From Paenibacillus sophorae (lineage in GTDB: Bacteria; Bacillota; Bacilli; Paenibacillales; Paenibacillaceae), in contig NZ_CP076607.1 in the NCBI RefSeq assembly GCF_018966525.1, positions 3,224,001-3,288,000 on the forward strand: a stretch of 64,000 nucleotides of DNA, given 5' to 3'. Every line of letters starts with the position of its first letter. Position 1 is the stretch's first letter. Shown here piece by piece: positions 7,179-16,578 of this stretch. The notes beneath the pieces were generated by a model. It had not been told where the DNA came from. It saw only the letters and a list, made by a program, of their open reading frames with translations, and searched no databases. Position numbers and translations under genes: made by a program.

Positions 7179-9188
7179 TTGGAGACATTTACCGCAGTGC
7201 TTGTCCTTCTTGGTCTTATCGGCCTATCCAAAGTCGTTAACCGGTTCATTCCCTTCGTTCCCGTACCGCTTATTCAGATCGGCTTTGGGGTTATTGTCGC
7301 TGCCTTTCCTTGGGGGATTCACTTGACGCTGGAACCGGAGCTGTTCTTTGTCTTGTTCATTGCTCCGCTTCTGTTCAATGATGGAAGACGAACCCCGCGG
7401 GCCGAGCTTTGGAATCTGCGGGCTCCGATTCTGCTGCTGGCGCTTGGACTGGTATTTGCGACCGTACTGGTGGCGGGTTATGTCATCCACTGGATGATTC
7501 CGTCGATACCGATCGCGGCGGCGTTCGCGCTCGCGGCGATATTGTCGCCGACGGATGCGGTCGCTGTAAGCGCTCTGGCTGGCCGGGTCCATCTGCCGAA
7601 GAGCATCCACCGCGTGCTGGAAGGCGAGTCGCTGATGAATGACGCATCCGGCCTCGTTGCGTTTAAGTTTGCGGTCGCGGCGGCAGTCACCGGCGTGTTC
7701 TCTCTGCCCCAAGCGATTGGCAGTTTTATTCTCATCGCCGCCGGTGGACTGCTTGCCGGAGCCGCGCTGTCCTTTCTGCTGATTCGCTTAAGCGTGTTTA
7801 TCCGGCGGCTGGGGATGGAGGATGTCACAGTACATGTTCTGCTGCAGATTCTGACCCCGTTCCTGATCTACCTGGTCAGTGAAGAGCTGGGAGTGTCGGG
7901 CATCCTGGCCGTGGTGGCTGGCGGCGTCGTTCAGGCCATTGAAAAAGACCGGACCGATTCCCCCCAGTACAAACTCCAGCTCGTATCGGCAAGCATATGG
8001 TCGGTGCTGCTGTTCATTCTGAACGGCATGGTATTCCTCATTCTCGGTGTTTCGATTCCGGATGTGGTGTCGGTTATATACCGGGATACGGCTGTCGATA
8101 ACCTGACGGTGGTCCTATACGTGCTGGCGATCACGGCTCTGCTGATTGTACTGCGTTTCCTCTGGGTGTACTTGATCTGTACAGGGAAATCGCAGTTTAA
8201 GAACGGAAGCAAGCCGTCGATGAGGTCGCGGGTGCTTACCTCCGTTTCGGGCGTACGCGGAGCGGTTACCCTGGCCGGCGCTTTCTCCATTCCGCTTGTG
8301 CTGGATGACGGCTCGCCGTTTCCTGAGCGTGATCTAATTATTTTTCTGGCTGCTGGCGTCATTCTGACTTCCCTGGTGGTTGCAAGCGTTCTGCTTCCGC
8401 TCATCGCCCGCAGAGAGGAAGACAGCCGGGAAGAATCAGAACAGGCGGCAAGATCAAGAATTATGGAGGCCAGCATGGCGATACTCCGCGGGGCGATGGC
8501 AGAGGACAGCCGAGTCGCTGCCATTTCGGCTGCTCCAGGACTCCCGGATACGCTGCCGGCGCTGCCGGAAATACAGGATAACCGGCTTATCAACAATCCG
8601 GAGGAGGAATACGGCAAGCGGTGCGCACTCAAAGCGCGGTTGACCGGACTGCAGGCCGAGCGGAGGGAGCTGGACGGGCTTATCGCAGGCGGGTCCATTC
8701 CTTCAGAGGCGGGACAGGCGATTATGGAGCTTCTGGATCATAAAGAAGCATTCCTGTCCAGAGGACTGGATTCACAGCTCCGACTGTCGCTTGGCAAGCT
8801 GGGTCGGCTGTTCTCCGGAATATTCTCGAAATTTCCGCAAGGAGCCGGAGGTTCCGGCGTTCTCCCGGACGGATGCATTCGGGATGCCCGGATCGGGATG
8901 TGCCGCGCCGCGATAGACGCCATCCAGGAAGAGATGAACGATGATAACCGGGACGGTTACGGACGCGTGGCTGCCCGCTACGGCTTGATGCTTGACCGTC
9001 TGGAAAACGGCCCGGCCGTGAATGTGGCGGAGCAGGAAGGCCGGCAGCTGGAGTGGAAGCTTGAAGCGATCCAGGAGCAGCGCGACGCGGTCCAGCGGAT
9101 GTATGAGGACGGAACTCTGCGCCGCAGAGCCACAGCCCAATTGCGCTGGTTCGTAGATGAACTGGAAATGTCGATTTGGGAGGATTAG
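7179..9188 (+). CDS. nhaK: Monovalent cation/H+ antiporter, CPA1 family (NhaK-like)
   Basis: A 669-residue integral membrane protein that should exchange Na+, K+ or similar cations for protons. About 12 hydrophobic segments fill residues 1-410; ILSPTDAVAVSAL and EGESLMNDASGL are the CPA1 signature motifs containing the ion-binding Asp and Asn-Asp. A cytoplasmic tail of about 250 residues follows. The length agrees with B. subtilis NhaK (about 670). The start is TTG at 7179 with a GGGGGG stretch 10 bp upstream. The stop lies within the ribosome-binding site of the following acetyltransferase gene, so both are probably translated from one mRNA. Confidence 0.9.
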   Translation: METFTAVLVLLGLIGLSKVVNRFIPFVPVPLIQIGFGVIVAAFPWGIHLTLEPELFFVLFIAPLLFNDGRRTPRAELWNLRAPILLLALGLVFATVLVAGYVIHWMIPSIPIAAAFALAAILSPTDAVAVSALAGRVHLPKSIHRVLEGESLMNDASGLVAFKFAVAAAVTGVFSLPQAIGSFILIAAGGLLAGAALSFLLIRLSVFIRRLGMEDVTVHVLLQILTPFLIYLVSEELGVSGILAVVAGGVVQAIEKDRTDSPQYKLQLVSASIWSVLLFILNGMVFLILGVSIPDVVSVIYRDTAVDNLTVVLYVLAITALLIVLRFLWVYLICTGKSQFKNGSKPSMRSRVLTSVSGVRGAVTLAGAFSIPLVLDDGSPFPERDLIIFLAAGVILTSLVVASVLLPLIARREEDSREESEQAARSRIMEASMAILRGAMAEDSRVAAISAAPGLPDTLPALPEIQDNRLINNPEEEYGKRCALKARLTGLQAERRELDGLIAGGSIPSEAGQAIMELLDHKEAFLSRGLDSQLRLSLGKLGRLFSGIFSKFPQGAGGSGVLPDGCIRDARIGMCRAAIDAIQEEMNDDNRDGYGRVAARYGLMLDRLENGPAVNVAEQEGRQLEWKLEAIQEQRDAVQRMYEDGTLRRRATAQLRWFVDELEMSIWED

Positions 9189-9190
9189 AG

Positions 9191-9706
9191 ATGAACCGCG
9201 AAGAGCTGTCTTTCGTTGAGATCGGAGAGGAGCATCTGGCCGAAGCGACGGATATTTATAATTATTATGTGCTGAACACCACCGTGTCGTTTCACACCGA
9301 CCGGCTGACGGTACAGGATATGAAACGGAACATGCTGACCGGCGATCCCCGTTTTAAATCCTACGCAGTTATGCTGGAAGGAGAGATGCAGGGATATGTA
9401 TTAATTACCAGGCACAAGAACAAGCAGGCTTATGACGTGACCGGTGAAATCAGCGTGTATCTGAAGCCGGAATGTACAGGCAAAAGATTGGGAGGGCCAA
9501 CATTGGTCTTTATCGAGCGGACAGCCGCCGAACACGGTTTTCATACGCTGGTGGCCACTGTATGTTCGGAGAATAACCCCAGCCGTTCCTTTTTTGAGAG
9601 CAGCGGTTATGAGCAGAGCGCCTACTATAAGGAAATTGGCCGTAAATTCGGCCGCTGGCTTGACATCGTCGTTTATCAAAAAAGAGTCGAGGGCGTAACC
9701 GCCTGA
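9191..9706 (+). CDS. GNAT N-acetyltransferase, phosphinothricin-acetyltransferase type
   Basis: A 171-residue acetyl-CoA-dependent acetyltransferase. It shows IYNYYVLNTTVSFHT near the N-terminus, a beta-4 strand with GEISVYLKPECTGKRLG (acetyl-CoA pyrophosphate loop) and CSENNPSRSFFESSGY, all typical of the PAT/YwnH subgroup that modifies phosphinothricin or methionine sulfoximine-like amino acids. The ATG at 9191 is used because GGGAGG lies 8 bp upstream; the stop of nhaK is only 2 bp before it. Natural substrate not known. Confidence 0.88.
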   Translation: MNREELSFVEIGEEHLAEATDIYNYYVLNTTVSFHTDRLTVQDMKRNMLTGDPRFKSYAVMLEGEMQGYVLITRHKNKQAYDVTGEISVYLKPECTGKRLGGPTLVFIERTAAEHGFHTLVATVCSENNPSRSFFESSGYEQSAYYKEIGRKFGRWLDIVVYQKRVEGVTA

Positions 9707-9735
9707 AATTTACGGAAGCGCCTGTCCACAACAGT

Positions 9736-9779
9736 AAGGCCGTCTTTCCCTGGATTCTGATCCAGGAAAAGACGGCCTT
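9736..9779. terminator. Strong bidirectional hairpin terminator
   Basis: AAGGCCGTCTTTTCC-like arms with an inner CCTGGAT/ATCCAGG stem form a ~20-bp stem between the plus-strand GNAT gene and the minus-strand exporter genes. Confidence 0.8.
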
Positions 9780-9845
9780 GTTGTTTCAGAGCGGACGCCA
9801 TCAGCAAGGGGCTCCTCTGCTCGCGCTTGGCTTTCCGCGAGAGCT

Positions 9846-10268
9846 CTAGCTCTTGCTGCGGCGGAACATCTGCCCAAGCACCTCGCTGAGCACAAGTCCC
9901 GTGGCGATGGCTCCCGAGAGCAGAAAAGCCTGAACGGCGGCCTGCAGCGCGGTCGTATAATCGTCTTCGACGAACCTGCGCATGGCATCATAGGCGAGGC
10001 CGCCCGGAACAAGCGGAATAATGCCGCCTACGCTGAAGATGATGACCGGCATTTTGAAAGACCTGGCAAAAATTTGGCTGACCACCCCAACGACGACCGT
10101 GGCGAAGAAGGTGGCCACGACGGATTTCCAGTGGGGATCGAGCAGCAGGTATACCATCCAGCCCAGCATTCCGGAAATTCCGCATTGAAGCAGCGTACGT
10201 CTGGGAGTATTAAACAGGATGCAGAACATGGCGGAGGCGATAAAGCTCGTAATAAGCTGCAGAATCAT
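9846..10268 (-). CDS. Threonine/serine exporter, ThrE small subunit (YjjB type)
   Basis: A 140-residue membrane protein with four or five hydrophobic segments and the motif GGIIPLVPGGLAYDAMR characteristic of the C-terminal half of ThrE (DUF3815). In this family amino-acid export is carried either by one fused protein or by two separate ones; here the partner is the next gene upstream, 23 bp away in the same operon. It ends in a basic FRRSKS tail. Confidence 0.9.
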   Translation of the reverse strand: MILQLITSFIASAMFCILFNTPRRTLLQCGISGMLGWMVYLLLDPHWKSVVATFFATVVVGVVSQIFARSFKMPVIIFSVGGIIPLVPGGLAYDAMRRFVEDDYTTALQAAVQAFLLSGAIATGLVLSEVLGQMFRRSKS

Positions 10269-10291
10269 GATAGTTCTCCTCTTAAGTAGGG

Positions 10292-11053
10292 CTATGAAAC
10301 GAAGGACAGCACAAGTCCGATCCCGGTTCCGATGGCAAAAGCGGTTAGGAATGCCTCGGCTCCCTTGGACAGTCCCGATATAAGATGCCCGGCCATCAAG
10401 TCTCTGACGGCGTTCGTAATCAGCAGTCCCGGAACGAGTGGCATGACGGAGCCGATGATAATCTTATCCGTTTCCGAGCCGATGCCGGCTTGAACGAACA
10501 GGAAGGACAGCAGCCCAATCAGAGCAGATGCTGTGAGTTCGGCAAAAAATTTAATCTGGACCAGCCTTTGCAAATAAACCACGGAGGCGTAGCCGAGCCC
10601 CGACACGAACAGTGCGGGCAGAGCGTCCCAGAAGCTTCCCTTGAATATGATGGTGAAGCAGCCGCCCGCCAGGGCCGCCGCCATAATCTGGAGCCAGACC
10701 GAATAGGCATGCGCCGCATCATCCACCAAGGCCAGCCGCTCGCGCGCCTGCGCCGATGTGATCTGCCGCTGGCTGAGGCAGCGCGAAATGTCGTTGACCT
10801 CCGCAACTTTTTGCAGATCGGTCGTACGCTCCTCGATGCGGAACAGCTTGGGCTGTTCCGTCCGGCTGGTCGTAAACATGATGACGGTCGGCGTTACGTA
10901 GCTGTGCGCCCCTGGAAATCCGAGAGCAGCGGCCATACGCGTCATCGTATCCTCCACGCGGTAAGTCTCCGCGCCGTTTTGGAGCATGATTTTTCCGGCC
11001 AGCAGGCATAAATCTATAATTTCATAGGTTGTCCCCGATTCGGCATTGTTCAA
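10292..11053 (-). CDS. Threonine/serine exporter, ThrE large subunit (YjjP type)
   Basis: A 253-residue protein with an N-terminal cytoplasmic domain (LLAGKIMLQNGAETYRVEDTM, residues 13-33, the DUF1212 signature) followed by about five membrane segments and the SVMPLVPGLLITNAVRD motif that mirrors the motif in its small partner. Predicted to export threonine and serine by a proton-coupled mechanism. The start is a TTG at 11053, with GGGGAGG 12 bp upstream. It forms a two-gene operon with the small subunit. Confidence 0.88.
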   Translation of the reverse strand: MNNAESGTTYEIIDLCLLAGKIMLQNGAETYRVEDTMTRMAAALGFPGAHSYVTPTVIMFTTSRTEQPKLFRIEERTTDLQKVAEVNDISRCLSQRQITSAQARERLALVDDAAHAYSVWLQIMAAALAGGCFTIIFKGSFWDALPALFVSGLGYASVVYLQRLVQIKFFAELTASALIGLLSFLFVQAGIGSETDKIIIGSVMPLVPGLLITNAVRDLMAGHLISGLSKGAEAFLTAFAIGTGIGLVLSFVS

Positions 11054-11137
11054 ACCTTCTTAATCCTCCCCTTGAATGTTATATATTTGATTGTGCCTGC
11101 ATCGGGCCAAAAGATCAAGCGCCAAAATATGAATCCG

Positions 11138-12406
11138 TTATTTGTAATGCCCGCCGATTTTTAGCGACCTGTCCTTTGCTTGCCCTGCATCGGTAAGTGA
11201 TGAGGCTCTTATAATCGCGTCGCTGCCGTATCGATTTTTTATGCTGTCCGTAGCTTTATCCAGGGCTCTGAGCTTTACCTGATCCTCAAAGAGAGTGAGC
11301 TGATAATTCTGATCGTCTACGAGCTGGCTTAAGGTCACACCGACACGGCGCACAGGCATTTGATCCCAATATTTATAAAACAACATTCTTACTGTCTTAA
11401 TTACGGTGTTGGTATGGTTTGTAGGGTCCTGCATCTTCATTTGACGCGAAAATCCGGTCGGTGATTCATAGGGGCTGCACATGCAACTGACGCTTACAAC
11501 AGAGCCCATATATCCTTTACGGCGGCAGTCACGGCATACCTCCTCTGTGAGCTCCAGTAAAACTGTATCGACTTCCCATGACTCGGTATAATCTCTGGGT
11601 AAAGTCATCATATGGCCGACTGATTTTGGCGGAGTAACAAATGTTCCAGGTTTAACTGGACTATCATCCAGACCGTTCGCCGTCCGCCACATCACCTCTG
11701 CATGAATATCCGATTGCTTGCCAAAGCGGGCACGAAATTTATCTTTTAGACGGGGTAGAGGCGTTCTGGCAATATCTCCGATTGTATTTATTCCAAGACG
11801 AGTAAAATGTGCGGTCATACGCGAACCGACGCCGAACATTTTATGAACCGGCTGCGGCCACAGAAGGGTTTCGATTTCGGCTTGGGGCAAAGTAAAGATG
11901 CCACTTTCATTCTTCTTCGCCCAAATATCCGTTGCGATTTTAGCAAGGATTTTATTGGAGCTTATACCGATCCTCACCCGCACTCCTGTTTGACTCAGAA
12001 CCTTTTGCTGAATGGTTTTGGCAATCGTTATAGGATCTCCGAAGATGGGCAGACTTGCCGTAATATCCAAAAACTGCTCATCAATACTAAATATTTCAAC
12101 AAGATCCGTAAACTCCTCATAAATCTTCGTAATCATCAGGGACACATCAATATAATGCTGCATCCGGGGACGAATGACAACGAGATCGGGACATTTATGT
12201 AAAGCCTCTCCGAGACGCTCTGCCGTAGTGACTCCATATCCTTTTGCAATGGGGCAGGCCGCTAAAATGATTCCTGATCTGCGCTCAACAGAGCCTGCTA
12301 CAGCAACGGGCTTATCCTTACATTCCGGGTGATCGGCTTTTTCAACGCTTGCATAGAAGCTTTGACAATCTGCCAGAAATATAATCCGTTCATGTTTCTC
12401 ACTCAA
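11138..12406 (-). CDS. Y-family translesion DNA polymerase (PolY2/UvrX type)
   Basis: A 422-residue DNA polymerase of the DinB/UmuC superfamily. The catalytic acidic motifs are present: FLADCQSFYASVEKA (residues 10-24) and FSIDEQFLDI (near 107). FGVGSRMTAHFTRLGI is the helix-hairpin-helix region. The form resembles B. subtilis YqjW/UvrX, which differ from housekeeping DinB. Start TTG at 12406 with GGAGG upstream; it overlaps the end of the preceding small gene by 4 bases, so translation is coupled. LexA boxes in front of the operon indicate SOS induction. Error-prone bypass of lesions is the expected role. Confidence 0.92.
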   Translation of the reverse strand: MSEKHERIIFLADCQSFYASVEKADHPECKDKPVAVAGSVERRSGIILAACPIAKGYGVTTAERLGEALHKCPDLVVIRPRMQHYIDVSLMITKIYEEFTDLVEIFSIDEQFLDITASLPIFGDPITIAKTIQQKVLSQTGVRVRIGISSNKILAKIATDIWAKKNESGIFTLPQAEIETLLWPQPVHKMFGVGSRMTAHFTRLGINTIGDIARTPLPRLKDKFRARFGKQSDIHAEVMWRTANGLDDSPVKPGTFVTPPKSVGHMMTLPRDYTESWEVDTVLLELTEEVCRDCRRKGYMGSVVSVSCMCSPYESPTGFSRQMKMQDPTNHTNTVIKTVRMLFYKYWDQMPVRRVGVTLSQLVDDQNYQLTLFEDQVKLRALDKATDSIKNRYGSDAIIRASSLTDAGQAKDRSLKIGGHYK

Positions 12407-12774
12407 CCTAACCGCCTCCGCATATTCACCAGCATGGTCATTAGTTCTGCCTTAACCAAACTCCGCAGCATCGTGAAATGGTGGATATATCCGCGAACTT
12501 TATACTCGACACGAATACCCTGTGAATTCATTTCTGTGTTCAAAATTCGGATACCTTGTGTTCTCATTTTTCTCTTGGTATTCTGCAGCTCGGGATAAAT
12601 CGCCTGTTCCATTTCTTTCAGGTACATAAGGACATGATTATAAATAATTTTATCCCTGTATTTCTTCAGCTCGTTCATATCTCTTGCCAGCATATCCAGC
12701 AAAATCGGCAGTAACGTGTACTCTTTAATGACTTGAAAATCTTCTTCTGTTTCAATTCTTGAATTCATATCCAT
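12403..12774 (-). CDS. Small protein paired with translesion polymerase (YolD/YqjX position)
   Basis: A 123-residue soluble protein that takes the operon position held by yolD or yqjX genes in Bacillus SOS polymerase operons. It is rich in Met, Lys and Arg with a predicted helical first half (YTLLPILLDMLARDMNELKKYRDK) and a strand-rich second half (IRVEYKVRGYIHHF). I do not see the typical YolD signature clearly, so the family is uncertain. Start chosen at the ATG at 12774, behind GGTGGTG; the frame extends further to 12801. Confidence 0.65.
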   Translation of the reverse strand: MDMNSRIETEEDFQVIKEYTLLPILLDMLARDMNELKKYRDKIIYNHVLMYLKEMEQAIYPELQNTKRKMRTQGIRILNTEMNSQGIRVEYKVRGYIHHFTMLRSLVKAELMTMLVNMRRRLG

Positions 12775-12792
12775 AATCACACCACCATGAGG

Positions 12793-12837
12793 AGAACGCA
12801 TATTCGTATTTTATATTATACACCGAACATCCGTTCG
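12793..12837 (-). promoter_or_regulatory. Two LexA (SOS) boxes before the polymerase operon
   Basis: CGAACATCCGTTCG at 12824-12837 matches the Gram-positive LexA/DinR consensus (GAAC-4-GTTC) perfectly. A second, weaker match, CGAATATGCGTTCT on the minus strand, covers 12793-12806, just upstream of the ribosome-binding site. Confidence 0.75.
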
Positions 12838-12921
12838 TTATGCAAGAGGGATTTTTTGGATGGATGAGTACCTAGCTCCGCAGCGGCGGGTTACGGTGGG
12901 CGATATCCGCGGCAGTCTGGA

Positions 12922-14553
12922 TTAAAGGGCAGGCCATTCCGCAGCGCTCAAATGCTTCTCCTGATATTCGCCCGGAGGCATATGATGAAATTGTTTAAAT
13001 ACATGCGAAAAGTGCTTTACGCTCACGTAACCGACCTTCTCCGAGACATCGTATACTTTCACGGGAGGGTTTGCCTTCAGCAGCTTTGCGGCCTGCTCCA
13101 TCCGGACCCGGGTCAGAAATTTGATATATGATTCCTGCATCGTTTTGTGAAAGATACTGCTTAAATAGCCCGGAGAGATCCCCATCTTTTCGGCGAGCAG
13201 GGCAAGGCTTAAAGGCTCCGCATAATGGGAGTAGATATAAGTTCTGACCCGGCTGACGATGTCCTGTTCATTTTCGTGTACAGGCTCCTCTTTGCCGCCT
13301 TTGGTCAGGCGATGAAATATTTCCTGAAACAGCCCGAGCACGGCTTGGATGGATAGCTCGGACGGATTCCGATGCATCTGCTGGAGATGGTGATAGGCGC
13401 TTTCCAGAAATCCGCCCTGGCGTTCCAAAGGCCCGTTCGCAAGCTGCCTTAGCAGATAGAGCCCGAACTTCATGACATGAACGGAGCTAATATGCGGCAG
13501 ACTTTCAAAAAAACGCTTCACCGCCATTAAAAAAGCTGCCTCATTCCGATCCGGGATGGCAAATTGCAACGAGCTTAACGTTTGCTCGAGAATGGCAAGA
13601 CGCTGAAGCTGAACGTCCTCATTCCACCCATTGAACAGGGAAGGTTCTTCCATGAACAAGCGATGATTAAGGGTCTCGGTCGCTTTGGCATGGGAGTATT
13701 GCAGATGAAACAGCTCGGATTCAAAGGTTCCGAGGGCGCCGGAGACGGTAATTCCGGTATTGGCAAGCATCGCGGAAGAGACCTTCCCATAGAGCGAACG
13801 GCATTTATGCTCAATATCGTTCTTGTCTTCACCCGTTACCAGCACGCAGGTGTGCTGATCTTCGTCCAGGAAGACAAATCCCGAGCCGCTTGCTTCGGAC
13901 AGCTCGCCCGTCATCTGATTGAGAATAAAGCGAAAGACGGAAATGTCGCCATAGGGTATCCCTTTTTGGGCTAGCCGGTCTTCATCCAGATCCAGCACCA
14001 TAATCAGACCTTCGGTTTCAATCAGCTGCACTTTCAGGCGGAAGACCAGGGGATACAGGGCCTTGATCTCCACGCTGTCGTCGCTCACCAGGGACTTCAG
14101 GAATTGTCTGACGACCTGCGTCTGGCTCTCCTTGGAGACCTTTCCCATAGCCAAAGCGGCAAGCTCTTCATGAAATTTGCGGTCCAGCTGAGCGGTAACC
14201 TTCGCCAGGGCTTCGGCCAATTCATCATGGACTACGGGCTTCAGCAAATAATTCTGTACCCCGAAGCGGAGAGCATCCCGGGCCAGCGAGAATTCATCAA
14301 AGCCGGACAGAATCAGGATAATGGGCGGATTCTCTGATTGGGACAGCCGTCTGCACAGCTCCAGTCCGTCAACGACAGGCATTTTAATATCGGTAATGAC
14401 CAGATGGACCCGCACATCCTGAAGCATATCCCAGGCTTCCTGTCCGTCCATGGCTTCCCCCGCAACCTCCCAATCCGGATGATTGGAGGCGATATGCAAT
14501 CTCAAATATTCGCGTACGAGCGGTTCATCATCCACAAGCAGCACTTTATACAT
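12922..14553 (-). CDS. AraC-type response regulator (YesN-like)
   Basis: A 543-residue response regulator. The N-terminal receiver domain has the acidic pair in LVDDEPL, the phospho-acceptor Asp in ITDIKMP (near 55) and Lys in LLKPV. A long middle region is followed by a C-terminal AraC DNA-binding domain (about 440-540: SLALLAEKMGISPGYLSSIFHK, then VGYVSVKHFSHVFKQF). The partner sensor kinase is directly upstream; its stop overlaps this gene's start region. The ATG at 14553 has AAGGAG 8 bp upstream; the ATG at 14559 is an alternative. Expected to activate the divergent sugar-transport operon. Confidence 0.92.
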   Translation of the reverse strand: MYKVLLVDDEPLVREYLRLHIASNHPDWEVAGEAMDGQEAWDMLQDVRVHLVITDIKMPVVDGLELCRRLSQSENPPIILILSGFDEFSLARDALRFGVQNYLLKPVVHDELAEALAKVTAQLDRKFHEELAALAMGKVSKESQTQVVRQFLKSLVSDDSVEIKALYPLVFRLKVQLIETEGLIMVLDLDEDRLAQKGIPYGDISVFRFILNQMTGELSEASGSGFVFLDEDQHTCVLVTGEDKNDIEHKCRSLYGKVSSAMLANTGITVSGALGTFESELFHLQYSHAKATETLNHRLFMEEPSLFNGWNEDVQLQRLAILEQTLSSLQFAIPDRNEAAFLMAVKRFFESLPHISSVHVMKFGLYLLRQLANGPLERQGGFLESAYHHLQQMHRNPSELSIQAVLGLFQEIFHRLTKGGKEEPVHENEQDIVSRVRTYIYSHYAEPLSLALLAEKMGISPGYLSSIFHKTMQESYIKFLTRVRMEQAAKLLKANPPVKVYDVSEKVGYVSVKHFSHVFKQFHHMPPGEYQEKHLSAAEWPAL

Positions 14554-14555
14554 TC

Positions 14556-16394
14556 TCATCGCTCCTTCCCAAATCCGGTATCCGGCAAAAGAACAGATAC
14601 GGCGGTTCCCTGTCCCTGCACGCTGTCCACCTTAATTCCATAACCGAAACCGTATTTTAATTTAATCCGTTTATTCACGTTAAGCAGGCCGATGCCGGTT
14701 CCTGTCCGGGCGCCGTCTGAGTCCGGATCTCCGGCAGACTGATTGTCCGAAGGGGCCTGCTCCAGCTTGCCGCGAAGCTCCAGCAGCGTTTCCGGGCTCA
14801 TGCCTTGCCCGCTGTCCCGGATCGTGAACAGAACCTCGCCGCGCGCGGTCTTTTCGCCGGAAATAAGGATGCTGGTCTGTTCGCGTTTGGCTTCGCAGCC
14901 GTGAATCACCGCATTCTCGACGATTGGCTGAAACAGCAGGGCGGGAATGGGCATGTCGTACAAAGCGGGATCGACCCTCAGTTCATACTCCAGTCTGCCT
15001 TCGTAGCGGCTGCTTTGGATGCTTAAATAAGCTTTCAGGAGATCCAGTTCCTTTTGCAGCGGGATGTCTTTATCCATTTGGGTCATGCTGCGGAGCATGC
15101 TGCTTAATTTATGGAGATGGTCGATGGCCTTGTCCTGCTTGCCTGTCTGCATCTGCATCGATATCATATTCAGCGTGTTGAACAGAAAGTGGGGCCGGAT
15201 CTGATTGTACAGCGCCTGTACCTGGGCTTCTTTCTGAAGCAGCTCCGTTTCGTATACCTGCTTCACGAGCTGCGTATTTTCCCCCAGCATTTCACGTACT
15301 CTGGACACCAGACCGTTAAAGGAGGTGCCAAGATATCCGATTTCATCATTCCGGTGCGCGGGAAACGAGACCTGCAAATTGCCCTGCTCCACCTCTCTCA
15401 TTAATTTCACGATATGCAGCAGAGGAGCCAAAAAACGGCGGACAAAGAAATACATCAGGATAAAAGCGAGCAGCGAGCAGGCCAATGCGATGAAGAAGCC
15501 GAAATTTCTCGTTTCCGTGGCTTTTTGATTCAATTCCTTGATGGAACTGACGGCCACAATCGTCCAGTTGGAGCGCGGGAGCTGCGTTGAATTGAGCAGG
15601 TAGGAGGTGCCGCCCTGGTTGATCGTCATGGTCGGTTTGCCGCTTGCTTTGACTTGATTGAACAAGGATACGGCGTTCAACCGATCCGTACTCCGGTAAA
15701 TCACGTTGCGGTTATTGTCCAGAATAAACAAGCCCCCGCCTGAGCCCATGTCCACTTTGCTGCAAATGACCGCAATGCCGTTATAGTTGGCGTCCACCTT
15801 GATGGCCCCGAGTATTTTCTCCGTATCGCGCGTGCTCCGAAGCTGCTTCACGATGGAAAAAACCTTGGGACCGCCATTTTTCACCATCTGCTGCGTATGC
15901 GTGGGCACAAAGATGGAATCCTGCGTATTCATCGCCTGTTTGTACCAATCGAATTCCTGAAACCGGCTGTCGTAGTCCACGCTGATGGGCATGCGCCCGA
16001 CCGTATACATTTCATCCGTCAAAATAAAGACCCGATTGATATCTTTTCGTGGATAAATCATCATCTCTTCGAGATAATTATCAATGAAACGGCGCTTTTT
16101 CAGTTGGGCTAGATGGGAATCATGCACATCTTCCTCCAGCGTCTGCATCACGCCATCGTTCATATAGGGCGACAGGGTAAGGCGGAACAGATCGTCGAGG
16201 TAGGTATCGATATTATAGGAGACCTGGGCGATGATTTGCTGCACCTGCTCGGAGGATTGTTGTTTAAAGTCCATCGTGTATTTGGAATAGGACAGAATGG
16301 AAGCAAGAAAGACCGAACCCAGAATGAACAATACGGAGAAAAAGAGCAGCTTTTTTTTAATACTCCAGTAGCGGTAGCGTTTCCATTTGTACAT
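14556..16394 (-). CDS. Sensor histidine kinase (YesM-like)
   Basis: A 612-residue membrane kinase. A first membrane helix (LLFFSVLFILGSVFLASIL) is followed by an extracellular dCache-type sensor of about 250 residues, a second helix near 300 (FFIALACSLLAFILMYFFV), a HAMP linker, the His motif YNQIRPHFLFNTLN and a GHKL ATPase with PIVENAVIHG, DSGQGM and GTGIGLLNV. It should sense an extracellular sugar or the loaded binding protein and phosphorylate the YesN-type regulator encoded next to it. GGGGGGAG precedes the ATG. It is divergent from the binding-protein gene. Confidence 0.93.
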   Translation of the reverse strand: MYKWKRYRYWSIKKKLLFFSVLFILGSVFLASILSYSKYTMDFKQQSSEQVQQIIAQVSYNIDTYLDDLFRLTLSPYMNDGVMQTLEEDVHDSHLAQLKKRRFIDNYLEEMMIYPRKDINRVFILTDEMYTVGRMPISVDYDSRFQEFDWYKQAMNTQDSIFVPTHTQQMVKNGGPKVFSIVKQLRSTRDTEKILGAIKVDANYNGIAVICSKVDMGSGGGLFILDNNRNVIYRSTDRLNAVSLFNQVKASGKPTMTINQGGTSYLLNSTQLPRSNWTIVAVSSIKELNQKATETRNFGFFIALACSLLAFILMYFFVRRFLAPLLHIVKLMREVEQGNLQVSFPAHRNDEIGYLGTSFNGLVSRVREMLGENTQLVKQVYETELLQKEAQVQALYNQIRPHFLFNTLNMISMQMQTGKQDKAIDHLHKLSSMLRSMTQMDKDIPLQKELDLLKAYLSIQSSRYEGRLEYELRVDPALYDMPIPALLFQPIVENAVIHGCEAKREQTSILISGEKTARGEVLFTIRDSGQGMSPETLLELRGKLEQAPSDNQSAGDPDSDGARTGTGIGLLNVNKRIKLKYGFGYGIKVDSVQGQGTAVSVLLPDTGFGKER

Positions 16395-16578
16395 ATCTCA
16401 CTCCCCCCAACATCAGTGTATCGGTTTATTGTATGCGCTTCAATTCGTTTTTCGGGGATCTGCAAAAATCGCACCCTTGTGTAAAAAAGCGGTGTTTTGC
16501 TGCCGCGCATTCCCCCTTATGATGAGACTGTAACAAGGAACACAATCAGGGGCCAGACAACAAAAGGGAGGATTCAAT

